A stretch of 64,000 nt of DNA. Origin: Desulfobacteraceae bacterium Eth-SRB2 (GTDB taxonomy: Bacteria; Desulfobacterota; Desulfobacteria; Desulfobacterales; UBA11574). Every line of letters begins with the position of its first letter. Position 1 is the first letter of the stretch. The notes beneath the pieces are model-generated. The model did no database searches. It worked only from the letters and a program-made list of their open reading frames with translations, and was not told the DNA's origin. This document shows, piece by piece, positions 9,493 through 20,900 of the stretch. Location of the stretch: assembly GCA_004193595.1 (NCBI GenBank), contig RPGQ01000037.1, positions 116,827 through 180,826 of the forward strand. The letters are read 5' to 3'. Made by a program: the position numbers and the translations under genes.

Positions 9493-11622
9493 GACATTCC
9501 TTTCCCCAGGCTGAGGATGGGTACTTTTAAATTTACCACGGTCCCCTTTTCTATTCGGGAGTGAACTTCCAGTTCGCCGCCAACAAGACCGGCGCGCTCG
9601 CGCATTCCAGCCAAACCCAACGCTTCTGTTTCTTTCAAATTATGGGTGTTGAAACCTTTTCCATCGTCAACGGTCTCAAGTGTCAGCATGCTGTCTTTTA
9701 CCGCTAAAGTGACTTTCGCACGGCTTGCATTAGCGTGACGAGCCACGTTCGTCAAAGCCTCCTGTGTGATCCGATATGCTGCCGTTGCCACTGTATCATT
9801 GATGTCCGGAACATTGTAGTGCTCAAAGAGACAGGTAATTTCTGTACGTTTTTCAAAATCGGACGTATACCATTCCAAAGCATCGACAAGTCCCAGGTCA
9901 TCGAGTACGCCCGGGCGGAGTCGAATGGCCATGCCCCGGACTTCCTCGATGGTTTTATCGATCAAATCGCACATTGTCAATGCCCGTTGAGAAGCTTTGG
10001 CATCTGTTTCTTTCAGGCGATTTTTCAGCCAAACTGAATCCATACGCAGAGCGGTCAGGACTTGTCCCAGTTCATCATGGAGTTCCCTTGCGATGGCAGA
10101 ACGCTCTTTTTCCTGATTTTCCATAACACTGCCCGAAAGTTTTCTGAGTTGATCGAGAATGCTGGTAATCTCTTTTGTCCGTTCTTCAACCTGATGCTCA
10201 AGGTCCTTAGAGTATCGGCCGAGCTCCTCCTTGGCAAATTTAAGTGCTTTTTCCGCCCGGTTCCGTTCGGTGACATCAATGGAGACGGCCAAAGATCGTA
10301 TGACATTTCCCTTATCATCCCGATCTGCGATGGCTGAAATGAGTATATCTATGGTATCACCATTTTTTTTAACAAACTGATACGGAATGTCTTTACAAAA
10401 TCCGGTCTTAAAAAATTCGGGTAAAACGACTTTTTCGGCATAATGACACGAGTCTTCGGTGAAAAAGTTCGTTAGTTTTTGACCAATCACCTCATCACGT
10501 TTATAGCCTAAAACTTCTGCCCAATTGTCGCTGACGCTAATCAGACAACTTGTGTATCAACCGAGTGCAGCATTGCAGGTGTGTTGTGATAGATCGAACG
10601 GTATCGTTCCTCGTTTTTCTGCAATGCTTTTTCAAAAGTTTTACGTTTAAAGATTTCATCGCTTGCTTTTCTGTAAAGCAAGGAAACCGCAAGTCCCACA
10701 AGCACACATAATGCCAGAACAATCGGTCCCGTAATCTTGATCAAAGGATCGGAAACGATTTTCGAAATTGCCTTAAGGTTGTACAGATGAATGACATCCC
10801 AGCCCGGATAATTGTTCAGACCCAACCGGTGCATGAGATATCGGTTTTCCGATGAATCAGAGACATACTTTTCTTCTGTGATCTTAAGGCCGAACCAGCT
10901 CCATGGCCCCCTGCCAAATTGAAATGACGCGGCAATTTTTTTCTTTTCTTCCTGAGACAGCTTTCCCAAGGCGTGATAAAGCCAATCTTTTCGATTAGAA
11001 ATAAAAACAACTCCTTTTGGGTCTGTGACAAGTATAATTTCATCAGAGGCCGGGGTTAATTCTTTTTCAATAAATTCAATGGATGCCTTTATTACAACCA
11101 CCCCTAAGGCATTGTCTTGCCCTTTTTTGCATACCGGATGGCTGTAATAAGCTCCTCGTTTGCCGGAGGTTATCCCTAGGGCCAGATAAGTATAAGGTAT
11201 GCCTTGAACGGCTTGGCGAAAATAGGGGCGAAAGGAAAAGTTTTTCCTACAAAACTGTCCGGGTCATTTCGATTACTGGATGCTATGGTATCCCCTTCAG
11301 CGTCCATCAAGTAACATACGTCTACGTCAATACTTGTCTTAAAGTGGTCTAACATGGCATTTGCTTTGGCCAGAGATTCATTGTCGGGTTTGATAAGGGG
11401 AAGTTGCAATTCCTGCATTCCGGCCAGTGTCTTTACCGGTCTTATATTTTGCGAAAGAAATGAAGACAGGTTTTTTTTTATCGTCTGGGTATGGGCAACA
11501 GCCTGCCTTTCCGCCTCTTGAAGCGCAGATTTTTTCAAGGACGAATAATAAAGATATCCTCCTGTTGAAGCAGGCAAAAAGGTAAGTAAAGACAATACCA
11601 GCAGAATTAAGCGAAGTTTCAC
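9489..11622 (-). pseudogene. Cache/PAS sensor histidine kinase broken by two frameshifts
   Basis: Three collinear pieces of one kinase gene. 11176-11622 has an N-terminal membrane anchor and half of a dCache sensor. 10541-11101 has the rest of the sensor, a TM helix (ITGPIVLALCVLVGLAV) and the start of a PAS domain. 9489-10490 has the rest of the PAS, a HisKA_3 domain with ARELHDELGQ, and an HATPase ending GGELEVHSRIEKGT. At about 11223 one base is missing: the +1 frame continues QAVQGIPYTYLALGITSG directly. At about 10547-10551 another is missing: the next frame continues CLISVSDNWAEVLGY. The HATPase part is intact and overlaps the regulator start. It is either decayed, or intact in vivo with sequencing errors. 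Confidence 0.85.
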
Positions 11623-11774
11623 GTTTAAATTTTCCCCTTTTTATTCTAAATCGGACTTTTTACAAGTTCATCGAACTTTGATAGGGATATATGTCCACAA
11701 ATTACAGAGGGAATGCCGGATGCATCCGCAACAACTCTCAAGGAACCCACCTGAAATACGTTCGAGCAGAGCGT

Positions 11775-12480
11775 TCACAAATCTAAATTGATGTCATCTA
11801 TATCCTGTTTCCTCCCCGTTGATATCATTTGCGTCACGCAAGAGTTTGTAACACCAAGATATCTCGCAACATCAGCCCCGGAATAACCGAGTTCCCTGAC
11901 ACCAATCCATGACATTGCTCGCCTGGCTTTCACCACTAACAGATTTACCCTATTAAATAGGGTTCCCTCCGGGAAATTTAACAGGGTGAAGATGAATGTA
12001 TCGAACCTGTTCCTTCAGATAAACATCCTCCTGACAAACCATGGACTTATACCGGTTTTGAAATGAAGCTCCCCGCAGCCCCGCTGAGCGGGATCTCCGC
12101 TCCACTCGACAAGTTGCGGGGTATCAAAGTGGAATTGCGCCGTAGCCATTCCAACGTGAAAGATATAGCGGAATTTACCCGCCTTCGCTCTGATGATCTT
12201 CGGCGCGATTCACCTTGCCTTTCATCCCTGCAGCCCCGCTGGGCGGGATCTCCGCTCTGCTACGACAAGCTGCAGGGTATTACGGCGAAGGCGAATAAAT
12301 GTCCGTATCTGCGATGACGCTTGTTGAAATTTACTACATAGCCGGTGAGAATTCTGCGCATACTAGAGGGCAAAGGCAGATTTTTTGTTTTACAAAGCAG
12401 ATGAAAATGATTCGGCATCAAAACCCAAGCACTTTCTGCACGAACGTCCAGTATGACCCGTTTGTACCACAGGATTTTTT
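11775..12480 (-). pseudogene. Broken REP-associated tyrosine transposase (RAYT)
   Basis: This explains most of the 11623-12510 gap. Reading the minus strand, about 12480-12290 gives a frame with AESAWVLMPNHFHLLCKT (the HUH motif) and MRRILTGYVVNFNKRHRRYG (the catalytic Tyr region). This is broken by an insertion of repeats. Then 12030-11950 gives CQEDVYLKEQVRYIHLHP and 11940-11775 gives an HTH-like tail with GYSGADVARYLGVTNS. Stops and frame changes separate the pieces. They match the order of RAYT (Y1 transposase family) proteins. The N-terminus is missing. Confidence 0.75.
12075..12280. repeat. Two direct copies of a 50-bp GC-rich repeat inside the RAYT remnant
   Basis: GCAGCCCCGCTGAGCGGGAT at 12075 onward and GCAGCCCCGCTGGGCGGGAT at 12230 onward each run about 50 bp, to a CAAGTTGCGGGGTAT or CAAGCTGCAGGGTAT end. 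Each contains a small CCCGCT/AGCGGG hairpin. They interrupt the transposase frame and look like inserted REP-type units. Confidence 0.6.
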
Positions 12481-12510
12481 TTAGGCCAATAGAAAGCAGC
12501 TTAGGAAGAA

Positions 12511-12798
12511 TTATGAATTTTCACGCTTTTGAATAATCCTGAAAGTTTCTTCATAAACGTATTTTCTGGGACCGAGGGCAACAATGTTTATTTCTTTTTT
12601 TATAGACACGTTATAAATTATCCTGAAGCGTTTGATACGAAAACTCCGCAAGCCGGAAAGTTCTTCTTTTAAGGCTTTGCCGCAATAAGGATCTTTGATA
12701 ATCTCTTTAAAAGCTGCTTTGATTCTTCTTTTTAGAAGAGGATGCATACCGCGGATAAGCGATACGATTTCATCCGTAACTCTGAGTTTGTATACCAT
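12511..12798 (-). CDS. RelE/ParE-family toxin
   Basis: 95 aa basic protein, typical size for the RelE/ParE fold. The pattern YKLRVTDEIVSLIRGMHP..., GKALKEELSGLRSFRIKRFRIIYNV and INIVALGPRKYVYEETFRII fits ribosome-dependent mRNA interferases or gyrase-type ParE toxins. The core Arg-rich strand RSFRIKRFRIIY is conserved. It starts 18 bp after the antitoxin stop, in the same operon. Which of the two targets it attacks is not decidable here. Confidence 0.87.
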   Translation of the reverse strand: MVYKLRVTDEIVSLIRGMHPLLKRRIKAAFKEIIKDPYCGKALKEELSGLRSFRIKRFRIIYNVSIKKEINIVALGPRKYVYEETFRIIQKRENS

Positions 12799-12816
12799 TT
12801 GCAGAATATTTCTAGA

Positions 12817-13077
12817 TTATTCAAACAGCTCTTCAAGCGTATAAAGCGATGTTTTCTCTTTCTTTATTGCCTCAAGTCCCGATTTAATCTCTTCCATTAG
12901 ATCGTTATCAGAACGAATGGCCAAAGTCTCTCTCAAACTTTCGAACTCATCTGGACTTACCAGTACTGCGGCCGGCCGGCCATTTTTTGTAATGAGCACT
13001 TCCTCATTCGTAATCCCAAGGGAATCGATCAATGCACTAAGCTTTATTTTTGCTTCAGAAAGGGAAAGTGTTTTCAT
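12817..13077 (-). CDS. Phd/YefM-family antitoxin
   Basis: 86 aa. The N-terminal part LSEAKIKLSALIDSLGITNEEVLITKNGRPAAVLVSPDEFESL is the DNA-binding Phd/YefM fold. The acidic C-terminal tail (SLYTLEELFE) would wrap the toxin. It precedes the toxin gene, the usual order. A perfect dyad sits 19 bp upstream of its start codon and is a likely autoregulatory operator. Confidence 0.9.
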   Translation of the reverse strand: MKTLSLSEAKIKLSALIDSLGITNEEVLITKNGRPAAVLVSPDEFESLRETLAIRSDNDLMEEIKSGLEAIKKEKTSLYTLEELFE

Positions 13078-13096
13078 ATTTAGACCTCAATTATGG

Positions 13097-13116
13097 TTGA
13101 CCTGAATATAGGTCAA
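13097..13116 (-). promoter_or_regulatory. Operator/promoter of the toxin-antitoxin operon
   Basis: TTGACCT-N6-AGGTCAA is a perfect 7-bp dyad. On the minus strand its left arm doubles as a -35 box (TTGACC), and TAATTG lies 17 bp further on as a possible -10. Binding of the Phd/YefM-toxin complex here would block transcription. Confidence 0.55.
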
Positions 13117-13172
13117 TTTAGCACATTTAAATTGTTTGTCAAGATCAGTTTTAATCCAAGTTAGGGGGAATC

Positions 13173-13372
13173 CTAATATAATCTCTCGGAAATTTGACAG
13201 TTAATTGAAATTAAAGACTCTGTGGCAGTGTAGTATTGGATCGTGGCGAGCCGTCCGGCGTCTTCATACACATATGCCGTGCATTGGTTTTTTGCATCGA
13301 TTTTTTTCAATGAGATTGCCCGTTTCATAATAGTCGTAGACCGTTTCTCCTCCCATGGCAGGATTTTTTTTC
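13173..13372 (-). pseudogene. Degenerate YD-repeat (Rhs) fragment
   Basis: On the minus strand one frame reads VYDYYETGNLIEK and the next frame continues IDAKNQCTAYVYEDAGRLATIQYY. Together they form a YD repeat of Rhs type, interrupted by a slip in a poly-A run. No flanking Rhs core is present. The fragment lies directly downstream of a 59-bp repeat that also marks the 3' end of the intact Rhs locus. It is probably a displaced, decayed Rhs 3' end. Confidence 0.65.
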
Positions 13373-13374
13373 CC

Positions 13375-13433
13375 AGGCGATACTCTCTCAATCTGCAACC
13401 AAAAAACCGGCTAAAAAATAATCCTCAACCGTC
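13375..13433. repeat. 59-bp Rhs-associated direct repeat, copy 1
   Basis: Begins AGGCGATACTCTCTCAATCT and ends CTCAACCGTCT. It matches 14583-14641 at roughly three quarters of positions by eye and has the same orientation. Both copies sit at the 3' end of a small membrane-protein gene. Confidence 0.6.
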
Positions 13434-13436
13434 TCA

Positions 13437-13796
13437 TCAGTTTTCCCTATCTTCTGTGTTCTCCTGCCCTTCTTTATGTTCATTATATATCTTAAATTGA
13501 CCAGGAATTAAAAAAATAAAGACTGATAAAATTATAGTAACAACAAAGACTGAAGCCACAATAAAAGCAATGTGCTCTATAATACCTCCAGCCCCTAAAT
13601 TTTTTAAAAAGAAATGATTAATTATTTTAACTGTTGGAAATATTAATATTAATGAAACAATGTAAAGAACTATTCTTTTTGTTGACCATTTAAATTTTGT
13701 GCCACAAGTCTTACACGAAAAAGGTTGGAAATACGAATAGAAAAAATACCATTTTATTGGAAGAGGAGTATGGCATATTGGGCATTTTTTTATCAT
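13437..13796 (-). CDS. Small zinc-ribbon membrane protein (orphan)
   Basis: 119 aa. The N-terminal CPICHTPLP and CKTCGTKFKWS give a two-knuckle zinc ribbon. Two or three hydrophobic segments follow (IVLYIVSLILIFPTVKII; IIEHIAFIVASVFVVTIILSVFIFLI) and then a charged tail. I do not recognise the family. It is AT-rich like the small membrane protein after the Rhs gene and is likewise followed by the 59-bp repeat, so it could be an orphan immunity-type gene. That is inference from position only. Confidence 0.65.
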   Translation of the reverse strand: MIKKCPICHTPLPIKWYFFYSYFQPFSCKTCGTKFKWSTKRIVLYIVSLILIFPTVKIINHFFLKNLGAGGIIEHIAFIVASVFVVTIILSVFIFLIPGQFKIYNEHKEGQENTEDREN

Positions 13797-13973
13797 TTTT
13801 TATCTTTCCGCTTACCGGGTGTTGCCACGATTTGAGTATTATGAACTTGTTGTCAACGCTAATCATCACAATAGGCATTCTGTGCATTATCAGATGCCGA
13901 ACCTAACCAAGGATTTAATAGCCCCAACGCGATTCCTTGTAAGAAAAAGGTACGGGGTTGAAATTACGCGTTT

Positions 13974-14397
13974 CTATTCTTTCAGGGACAAGAATTGATC
14001 GACGATCAGTTTTTGGCCTCTAGTGGCCGCCCGACTCACAGCGGATTTGCTCAGCCCGAGGTACTTGTCAACCTCCGTTGCCGTTCGGACCAGATCCCGT
14101 TTGAAATAAACGGCCGTAACGGCGATGCCGCCGGTTAAAAGTAACCGCATAGCCGGTCAGAAGTCGTCGCATAATTTGAACAATCGGCTCGTTGCCGGTT
14201 TTTAAAAGAAGATGAAAATGATTCGGAATCAAGGCCCAGCCATAGCAGGGCGTGGAGGTCTTTTGGAAAACTAAACTGAGTCTTTCCAGAAACCGGTTTC
14301 GATCGGTATTGTCTTTAAAAATGTTTCGTCGCTCGATACCTCTGCATATGATATGATGCAAGGCACCCGGCGCATCTATTCTGGCTTGACGTGGCAT
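13974..14397 (-). pseudogene. Internally deleted RAYT transposase
   Basis: The N-terminal 100 codons (MPRQARIDAPGALHHIICRG..., IPNHFHLLLKTG, MRRLLTGYAVTFNRRHRRYG) are a clear REP-associated tyrosine transposase, including the HUH pair and the catalytic Tyr region. After GRLF the frame shifts. The sequence jumps to the C-terminal HTH-like tail (VDKYLGLSKSAVSRAATRGQ), ending at 13974. About 120-150 internal residues found in full-length relatives are missing. It is inactive. It lies between the Rhs locus and the orphan membrane gene. Confidence 0.8.
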
Positions 14398-14582
14398 GTG
14401 ACTTCATTACCTCAAACAAATGAAAAAAGAAACGCCTCAATTCAACCCCGTGCCTCTTTTTACACTCTTTTTACAGATCATGACAAAAAATTCTGACCAA
14501 TAATCATGCCTATATTATGTAAGAAGACAATGCAGACGGCATGACGGAACACATCCGCAGTTTTCATGACAGGCGGCATTCA

Positions 14583-14641
14583 AGGCGATAAGCTCTCAAT
14601 CTACAAACAAAAAGACGGCTAAGAAACAAATCTCAACCGCC
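14583..14641. repeat. 59-bp Rhs-associated direct repeat, copy 2
   Basis: Begins AGGCGATAAGCTCTCAATCT and ends CTCAACCGCCT. It overlaps the 3' end of the small membrane-protein gene that follows the Rhs gene. See 13375-13433 for the partner. Confidence 0.6.
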
Positions 14642-14899
14642 TTCTATTATAGAAAAAAAAAGCAATATTATCGAAGCCCAGGTAATCGATATAAAAATAC
14701 ATATTATTTTTTTTGGTGTGTATATTAAAATTGCACCGGACAGTATTATTGTCAAAAAAAAGAATGTGGCTCTGCGAATAATCAAACCCAGATCACCCCA
14801 CATTGCGGTGGGCAAACTACCTTCCAGAAAATAAAAGAATACTAAAATAGTCCAAAATGTTGAAATTTTGAGGAAAATACCATGGCTGTTTTTTTTCAT
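14633..14899 (-). CDS. Small membrane protein, candidate Rhs immunity protein
   Basis: 88 aa from the ATG at 14899; an upstream start at 14926 would overlap the Rhs gene. Three hydrophobic segments are seen (TFWTILVFFYFLEG; ATFFFLTIILSGAILIY; IICIFISITWASIILLFF). It starts 17 bp after the Rhs stop. Rhs and other polymorphic toxins are usually followed directly by a small immunity gene; this position and its membrane nature fit. There is no family match I can name. Confidence 0.55.
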   Translation of the reverse strand: MKKNSHGIFLKISTFWTILVFFYFLEGSLPTAMWGDLGLIIRRATFFFLTIILSGAILIYTPKKIICIFISITWASIILLFFSIIEGG

Positions 14900-14916
14900 T
14901 GACTCCACAATTTTCC

Positions 14917-17900
14917 TTAAGGGCAAGGTTCAATTTTTGTTTCAGGGCTATGTTCGTTTAGAAGATCTTCCATTTTGATCGGATCGTAAGGTTTATCTTT
15001 ATTCATTGCTTGATATAAGAGCAGATCTTCATAGGGCCCTCCCGCATCCGTAGGAGCCATGATATAAAGGAAAGCTCCAATTGCCGTTGTGGGTATGCTC
15101 AGACCCGTCTCGATTATCTTAGAGGCCACAATATTTCCAGTAAGATGTTTTTGGATGAGTCTCCGGAATGGTATGAATAGCCCTCCTTTTAAACCCAGAG
15201 GATCAATCAGATTAATTGGATTATTTAGGCAGTATCCATAGAGGTCTGTGTCACCTCCGGCGAAGAATATGGGATCTTTTGCCGTCCACCGCCCTACATC
15301 CGGATCATAGTCTCTGTAGCCGAACCTTACTATACCAGTATCTCTATCGTAGAACCCTCCTGCAAATCCGAACGGCACCATAAACGACGTATTGGTATCG
15401 TCGATGATATTGCCAAATGAATCGTAGTCGATTCTTTTTACCACAATTCCTGATGTATTGGCAACATTTCTTAAGGAACCCACCTGATCGTATGTCAGAT
15501 GATAGGTGGAACCGCCACAGGTCATGGCAACAGGCATTTTTCCGTTCGCATATTCAAAACGTTGCAACAAATTATCCGAGCCGTCATACATAGCGAGTAA
15601 CCGGGTCAACCCTTGCCAGAGATATTTTTCAACAATAACATCGTCAACCTTCTTGGCGATTCTTCTGCCCAAAGGATCGTGAACGTATTCGATGACCCGG
15701 CCATCGGGAAGGGTTACTTCCAACAGCTCCCCTCGGGATGAATAATCGTAGGTGGTAACATCTGTTCCGTCTGTTTTACTTATTAAGAAACCATCCAGGT
15801 TATACTGATATATATCGGTTCCTGCCGTCAAAAGATGATCTTCATCGGAATACGTAAAACTTCTTCCCGAAATATCCCTTAACGCATTCATCTCATAACT
15901 GCGGGTGCCGTTTGTATCATATTGATACTCTTCAACCAGGGTGCTGTCTTTGGTTACAGTCAGGAGCCTTTCCATGGGGTCATATGTGTAATCATAATGG
16001 GAGGTAATGCCGTCAACCGTTTCTGTCTTTTGGGTGATCCTGCCATTATTATCCCGCGTAAGGTTCCAAGAGGTGAGATTCTGCCCACTGATGGTAAAAT
16101 CCTGTGCTTCAACCTCACCGTAACCATTAAAACCGCGGATCAAGCTCAGGGTACCTCCGGTTACCGATTCAGGCAGGCCATTTCCGGGATTGCGGGTAAT
16201 GGTGAAATTTCCTGCACCGGTCAGAACCCCATCGTTATCGTATGAATAGCCTGCGGTACCACCAGCATAGGTTAAGCCGGTAAGGTTGAAGTCGTTGTTG
16301 TAGGTATATACAAGCGACTGGCTGAAAGTGCCGGCCAGAGCTTCGGAAGTGACCAGCTTGCCGTCGTAGCCATAACTGATTGATTCCGTTCCATTGGTAA
16401 TGGAACCCACCTTTGTGCCGCATAGGTAGGTAAAATCTATATTGCCTTCCGGAGTCTGGATCTGTTCCAATCTACCGTTTGCATAGACGTTGTTGATTTG
16501 ATTGCCTGAAGGAAAGTGAGTTTGCACTAGGCGCCTGTCTTTGTCGTAAACATAAGCATAGCTGCCGCTTATTGGCGTCTGATAAGAACTGTTCAGGTTG
16601 ATGTTGTTGTACCCAAAGCCATGATTGATGCTTGATGGATTGGTCAGCACGGTCATGTTGCCATTGTTATCGTAGGTAAATCCAATTGAAGTGGTATCCG
16701 GGCGGTTGATTCCGGTTATGAGGCCCACAGGATCGTAAGTGTAAGTTGTGGTATGATTTTCGGGATCTGTGACGGATTCAAGGAACCCTTGTGCATTATA
16801 AATAAAATCGGTCCCTCTGGTGTTGGTATCAATAGAGGTCAACCTGCCTCTGGTATCATAACCATAGGTCGTATCAAAAAGACCGGGTACACTCACACTT
16901 TCTGTCACCAGCGTCGAAGGATCATAGAGCGTAGTTACCGTCCTTCCCTCAGAGGAGGTGATGGTCTTTTGAGATTGAAGAACGTTATTCTCTAAAGTTG
17001 TCGATTTTCCGTTGATTGTAACGGTTTCCGTGATCAGATCCGGGATATCATCCGAGTCGGTATCTTGATAGGTTTTATCTCTAAGTGTTACCTTTTTCAG
17101 AGCATAAGGCGTGCTTTCGGTCATTTCTTTTACAAACTTGAACTTGTATTCGGAATCGAGACCATATTTAAATTCAAGGTCCATGCCGCAAGCAAGTGTT
17201 TTATTCACGCTCAACCCATCACTTGATTCACTAAACAGAGTCTGAGAGCTTGTAGGACCGGTAATGGTGGAGGTATAGGCTCCTGTTGAGTACGTGTGAT
17301 CCAGATATGTTGTCAAATTTCCTTCTCCGGTGAGCACCTCTGTTAGAATATCGCCATTTGCAGAGGCTGTTCTGTTGAATTGCCAATGTCCGCCTTCTTC
17401 GTCCATGGCATCCGTCAGTTTTCCGGAAGTGTCAAATACATGGTCAAACCGATTTCCCTCCGGCTCTATCTTGGCTGTCATGAATCCATCAGGTGTGTAC
17501 TCAAAGCTGTAGAAACTTTCGTCCGGATAGGTGATTCGAGTGAGATGGTTTGCAGCATCTATGGTTAACTGGGTCGTTAGACCATCGGGAGAGGCAATTG
17601 ACGTGGGCACACCGTTTCCGTCCCGATTAATTGTGGTTTGGTTGCCAAATTGATCGGTGATGGAGATCAGATTGTTGTTTTCGTCATAGCCGAACTCATA
17701 AAGCACAGCTCCGGTATCCAAGTCAAAGGTGGCCTTGTGACTGCCAGAGCACTGCATAACATGAGCCAAGCCATTTTTCTCGACAAAAACCAATTCTGAC
17801 GCGCTTAACATATCTTTAAGTGTTGTTGGCGGGCTAACTTTGCGTATGCGGTTCGAACCAGTGTCAGAAATATACAGGTTTTCCGCGGCGTCAACGAATA

Positions 17901-20900
17901 CACCGAAAGGATAACTTAGCAGGGCTTCAGTTGCGGGACCTCCGTCACCATTATAACCATCTATACCTGTTCCAGCGATAGTGTTAATTATCCCTCTTGT
18001 ATCAACACATCGTATACGGTGATTCTGGTAATCAGCAATATACAAGTTGCCTGTAGCGTCAACGAATACACCGAAAGGATAACTTAGCAGGGCTTCGGTT
18101 GCAGGACCTCCGTCGCCACTATAACCACTTGCTCCATTACCCGCTATGGTGGCGATAATACCACTCGTATCCACCTTGCGAACGCAGTGGTTCATGTAAT
18201 CAGCAATATACAAGTTGCCCGCAGCATCAATAGATATGTCAGTAGGATAATTAAGCAGGGCTTCAGTTGCAGGACCTCCGTCGCCGCTATACCCATTTGG
18301 TCCATTGCCTGCTACAGTTGTGATGATACCATTCGTATTTACTCTGCGGATGCAGTGGTTCGTATATTCAGCAATATACAAGTTGCCCGCAGAGTCAACG
18401 GCAATGGCCGAAGGAAACTTAATCCCGGCTTCGGTTGCAAGGTCTCCGTCGCCACTATACCCATTTGTCCCACTGCCCGCTACGGTAGTGATGAAATTAA
18501 TATTATTTCGTGATACCATACCATCACCCTTATATAGAGAAGGAAGTTCTTTTGAATCCAGTTGATGCTGTATAGACAATGTCCATCCTTCTGCTAAAAT
18601 AGCATGGTTTTTTCTTTGTTGTATCGACACGTCTAAATCGCTTTTCTTCCACAATGTTATTTCTTGACGCGTCAGAATCGAAGTTAAATCTTGTCCAAGC
18701 GCTGCAAAGGCTTCTTCTAAGAGGGGGGGCACTGTATAGACTGCATCGTATACAAAACCAATATTAACTTTGGCTGGAGTAACGCTTTTTACTTTCCTTC
18801 CCAAATGATCCAAACCATCATACACGAACTCGGCCTTCTGATTTGGCAATGGATCCAAAATTTGTTCAAATGTTTGGCCTGCGATCTCCACATTTACGGT
18901 GATCCTTTTTAGGCCATCCGGCACTGTTCCTCCACTCGATGGAACAGTAATTTTGTGGAGATACCCATCAATCCGGTTGCTGGCGTAATGCAAGGTCATG
19001 TCAGTGCCGAGAATAGGAATGTCTTCATGAAAGATTCGACTACGATTCACTACATAAGAGTTTAAGCATTTGACCTTTTCTGGTAGTTTTATAGGTTCTT
19101 CAAACGTCGCCTTTTCTGTTGAAGGCACGCCATTAGGATTTGGAGAGATAGAGTCTTGCGGTCCTCGAGGCATTAAAGGAGTTAAACTTGCAATAATGCT
19201 GGCCCAATTCAAATCATACGGAGTAAAGTGATCCACTGTCATTCTCCAGTACGTATCTCCTGGCTGGTATTTCTGTGCATCTCCGAGTCCTTTTACCTCG
19301 TCGGTAAAAGCACCGTTTCCGTTTAAATCATCGGGCTGGTCGTCACCATCGCCGTCTAAAGCGTCCAAAATACCATCCGAATCCGTGTCCAACAGCTTGA
19401 CAACTATGCCGTTTTTTTCCGGTACCCATACACCTCTGTCCCGATCGTAGTATCCAACAGGGACAGCCATCCCCACATCGAATCCAAGGAAATTATCCAC
19501 CCAAGTAATGACCGGTTTTTCAAACCGAACCCTTTTTACGCCATCCACGCTCAATTCCGCACAATAGGTGTAGGCAGAGGTGGGAGGAAGTTTGGCCGGC
19601 ATGGACTCGGGTGTGGTGTACTCGGTGGCACGGGTGGTGATGGTGTTCAGTTCGTGAACGTCATTGCCGTTTTCATCCACCAAATAGGCATGGTTGTCAC
19701 CGGTGAAGACCATGGAGCATGATCGGCCGCCGAATTCATCGGTCACTTCAGTACTCTGATGGGTTACCACCGTATCCGGATTTCCGTCAAAGGTCATCGT
19801 GGTAGCAGCCGGGTCTTGGGCGATCATCCGGATGGTCTCGGCAATGGCAATGTCGTTCCAGGGCACATAGACCTTCCGATGGGCGGTTATAAATCCATCC
19901 TTTTGATAGACAACGGTTAACGTGGTTCCCCCGTCCACCGGAAGGGAAAATTGACCCTGTGCATCCGTTGAGACGGTACCGTATTCCGGATGGCCGTGCA
20001 GGGTCACCGACACATGGGATATGGGCGTGTCGTCAATGGAGCGAACCCGGCCGGTGATCAATGAAAACCGTTTGGTATCGTATTCAACCACCGTGGCATC
20101 GGTTGGAATCAGATCTTCATATTGTTTACCGAAAGACCCTTCGGGCAACGGTTCGGGGCTGCCAATTACTCTGACCACCGACTGTGCAGTGTTTGAACCC
20201 GTGGGGCCGGTCACCGTGATGGTGTAGGTGGTGGTATGATCCGGTGAAACCGTGGTCGAACCATTCAACGGCACGCTTCCCACACCATTATCGATAAAGG
20301 TGCTTTGTGCTCTTTGAGAGTTCCAGGTCAGGGTTATGGAGTCACCCTGAGAAATGTCGGCCGAAGCCGGGGTCATGGTGACGGCCGGAGGTGCGTTGGG
20401 ATCAGTCACGGTGATGGTAACGTCAGCCGAAGCCGTTCCTCCGGGACCGGTGGCTGTGATGGTGTAGGTTGTCGTCTCGGTTGGTGAAACTGACATGGAT
20501 CCGTTCACGGTAACACTCCCCACATCCGGATCTATTTCCCAGGTATGGGCATGGGTGGAACTCCAGGACAACGTGGAGGATTCGCCCAATAGGATAGTTT
20601 CCGGATCGGCACTGATGCTCACGGTGGGCAAAGGTATGTTGACCGATACGGTGACGCTTTCAGTGGTTGTTCCGCCCATCCCATCGGCAGTAAGGGTGTA
20701 GGTGGTGGTCTGGGTTGGAAAAACTTCTAGAGATCCGTTTGGATCAACACTCCCGATGCCCGGCTCTATGGTGATGGTGTCGGCATGGATAACATTCCAG
20801 GTCAACGTGCTGGATTCATCAAGCGTAATGGTCTGCGGATCAGCGGAGAAGGAGACTTCAGGAGGCGGAATCGGGCCCCCTGCCTTTTTTACTTCTATGG

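Noticed and set aside
17870-18490. Repeated DNA of 168-nt period, first glance like a tandem or CRISPR-type array
   Set aside because: It lies inside the Rhs gene and encodes four NHL repeats in frame; there are no short identical repeats with unique spacers.
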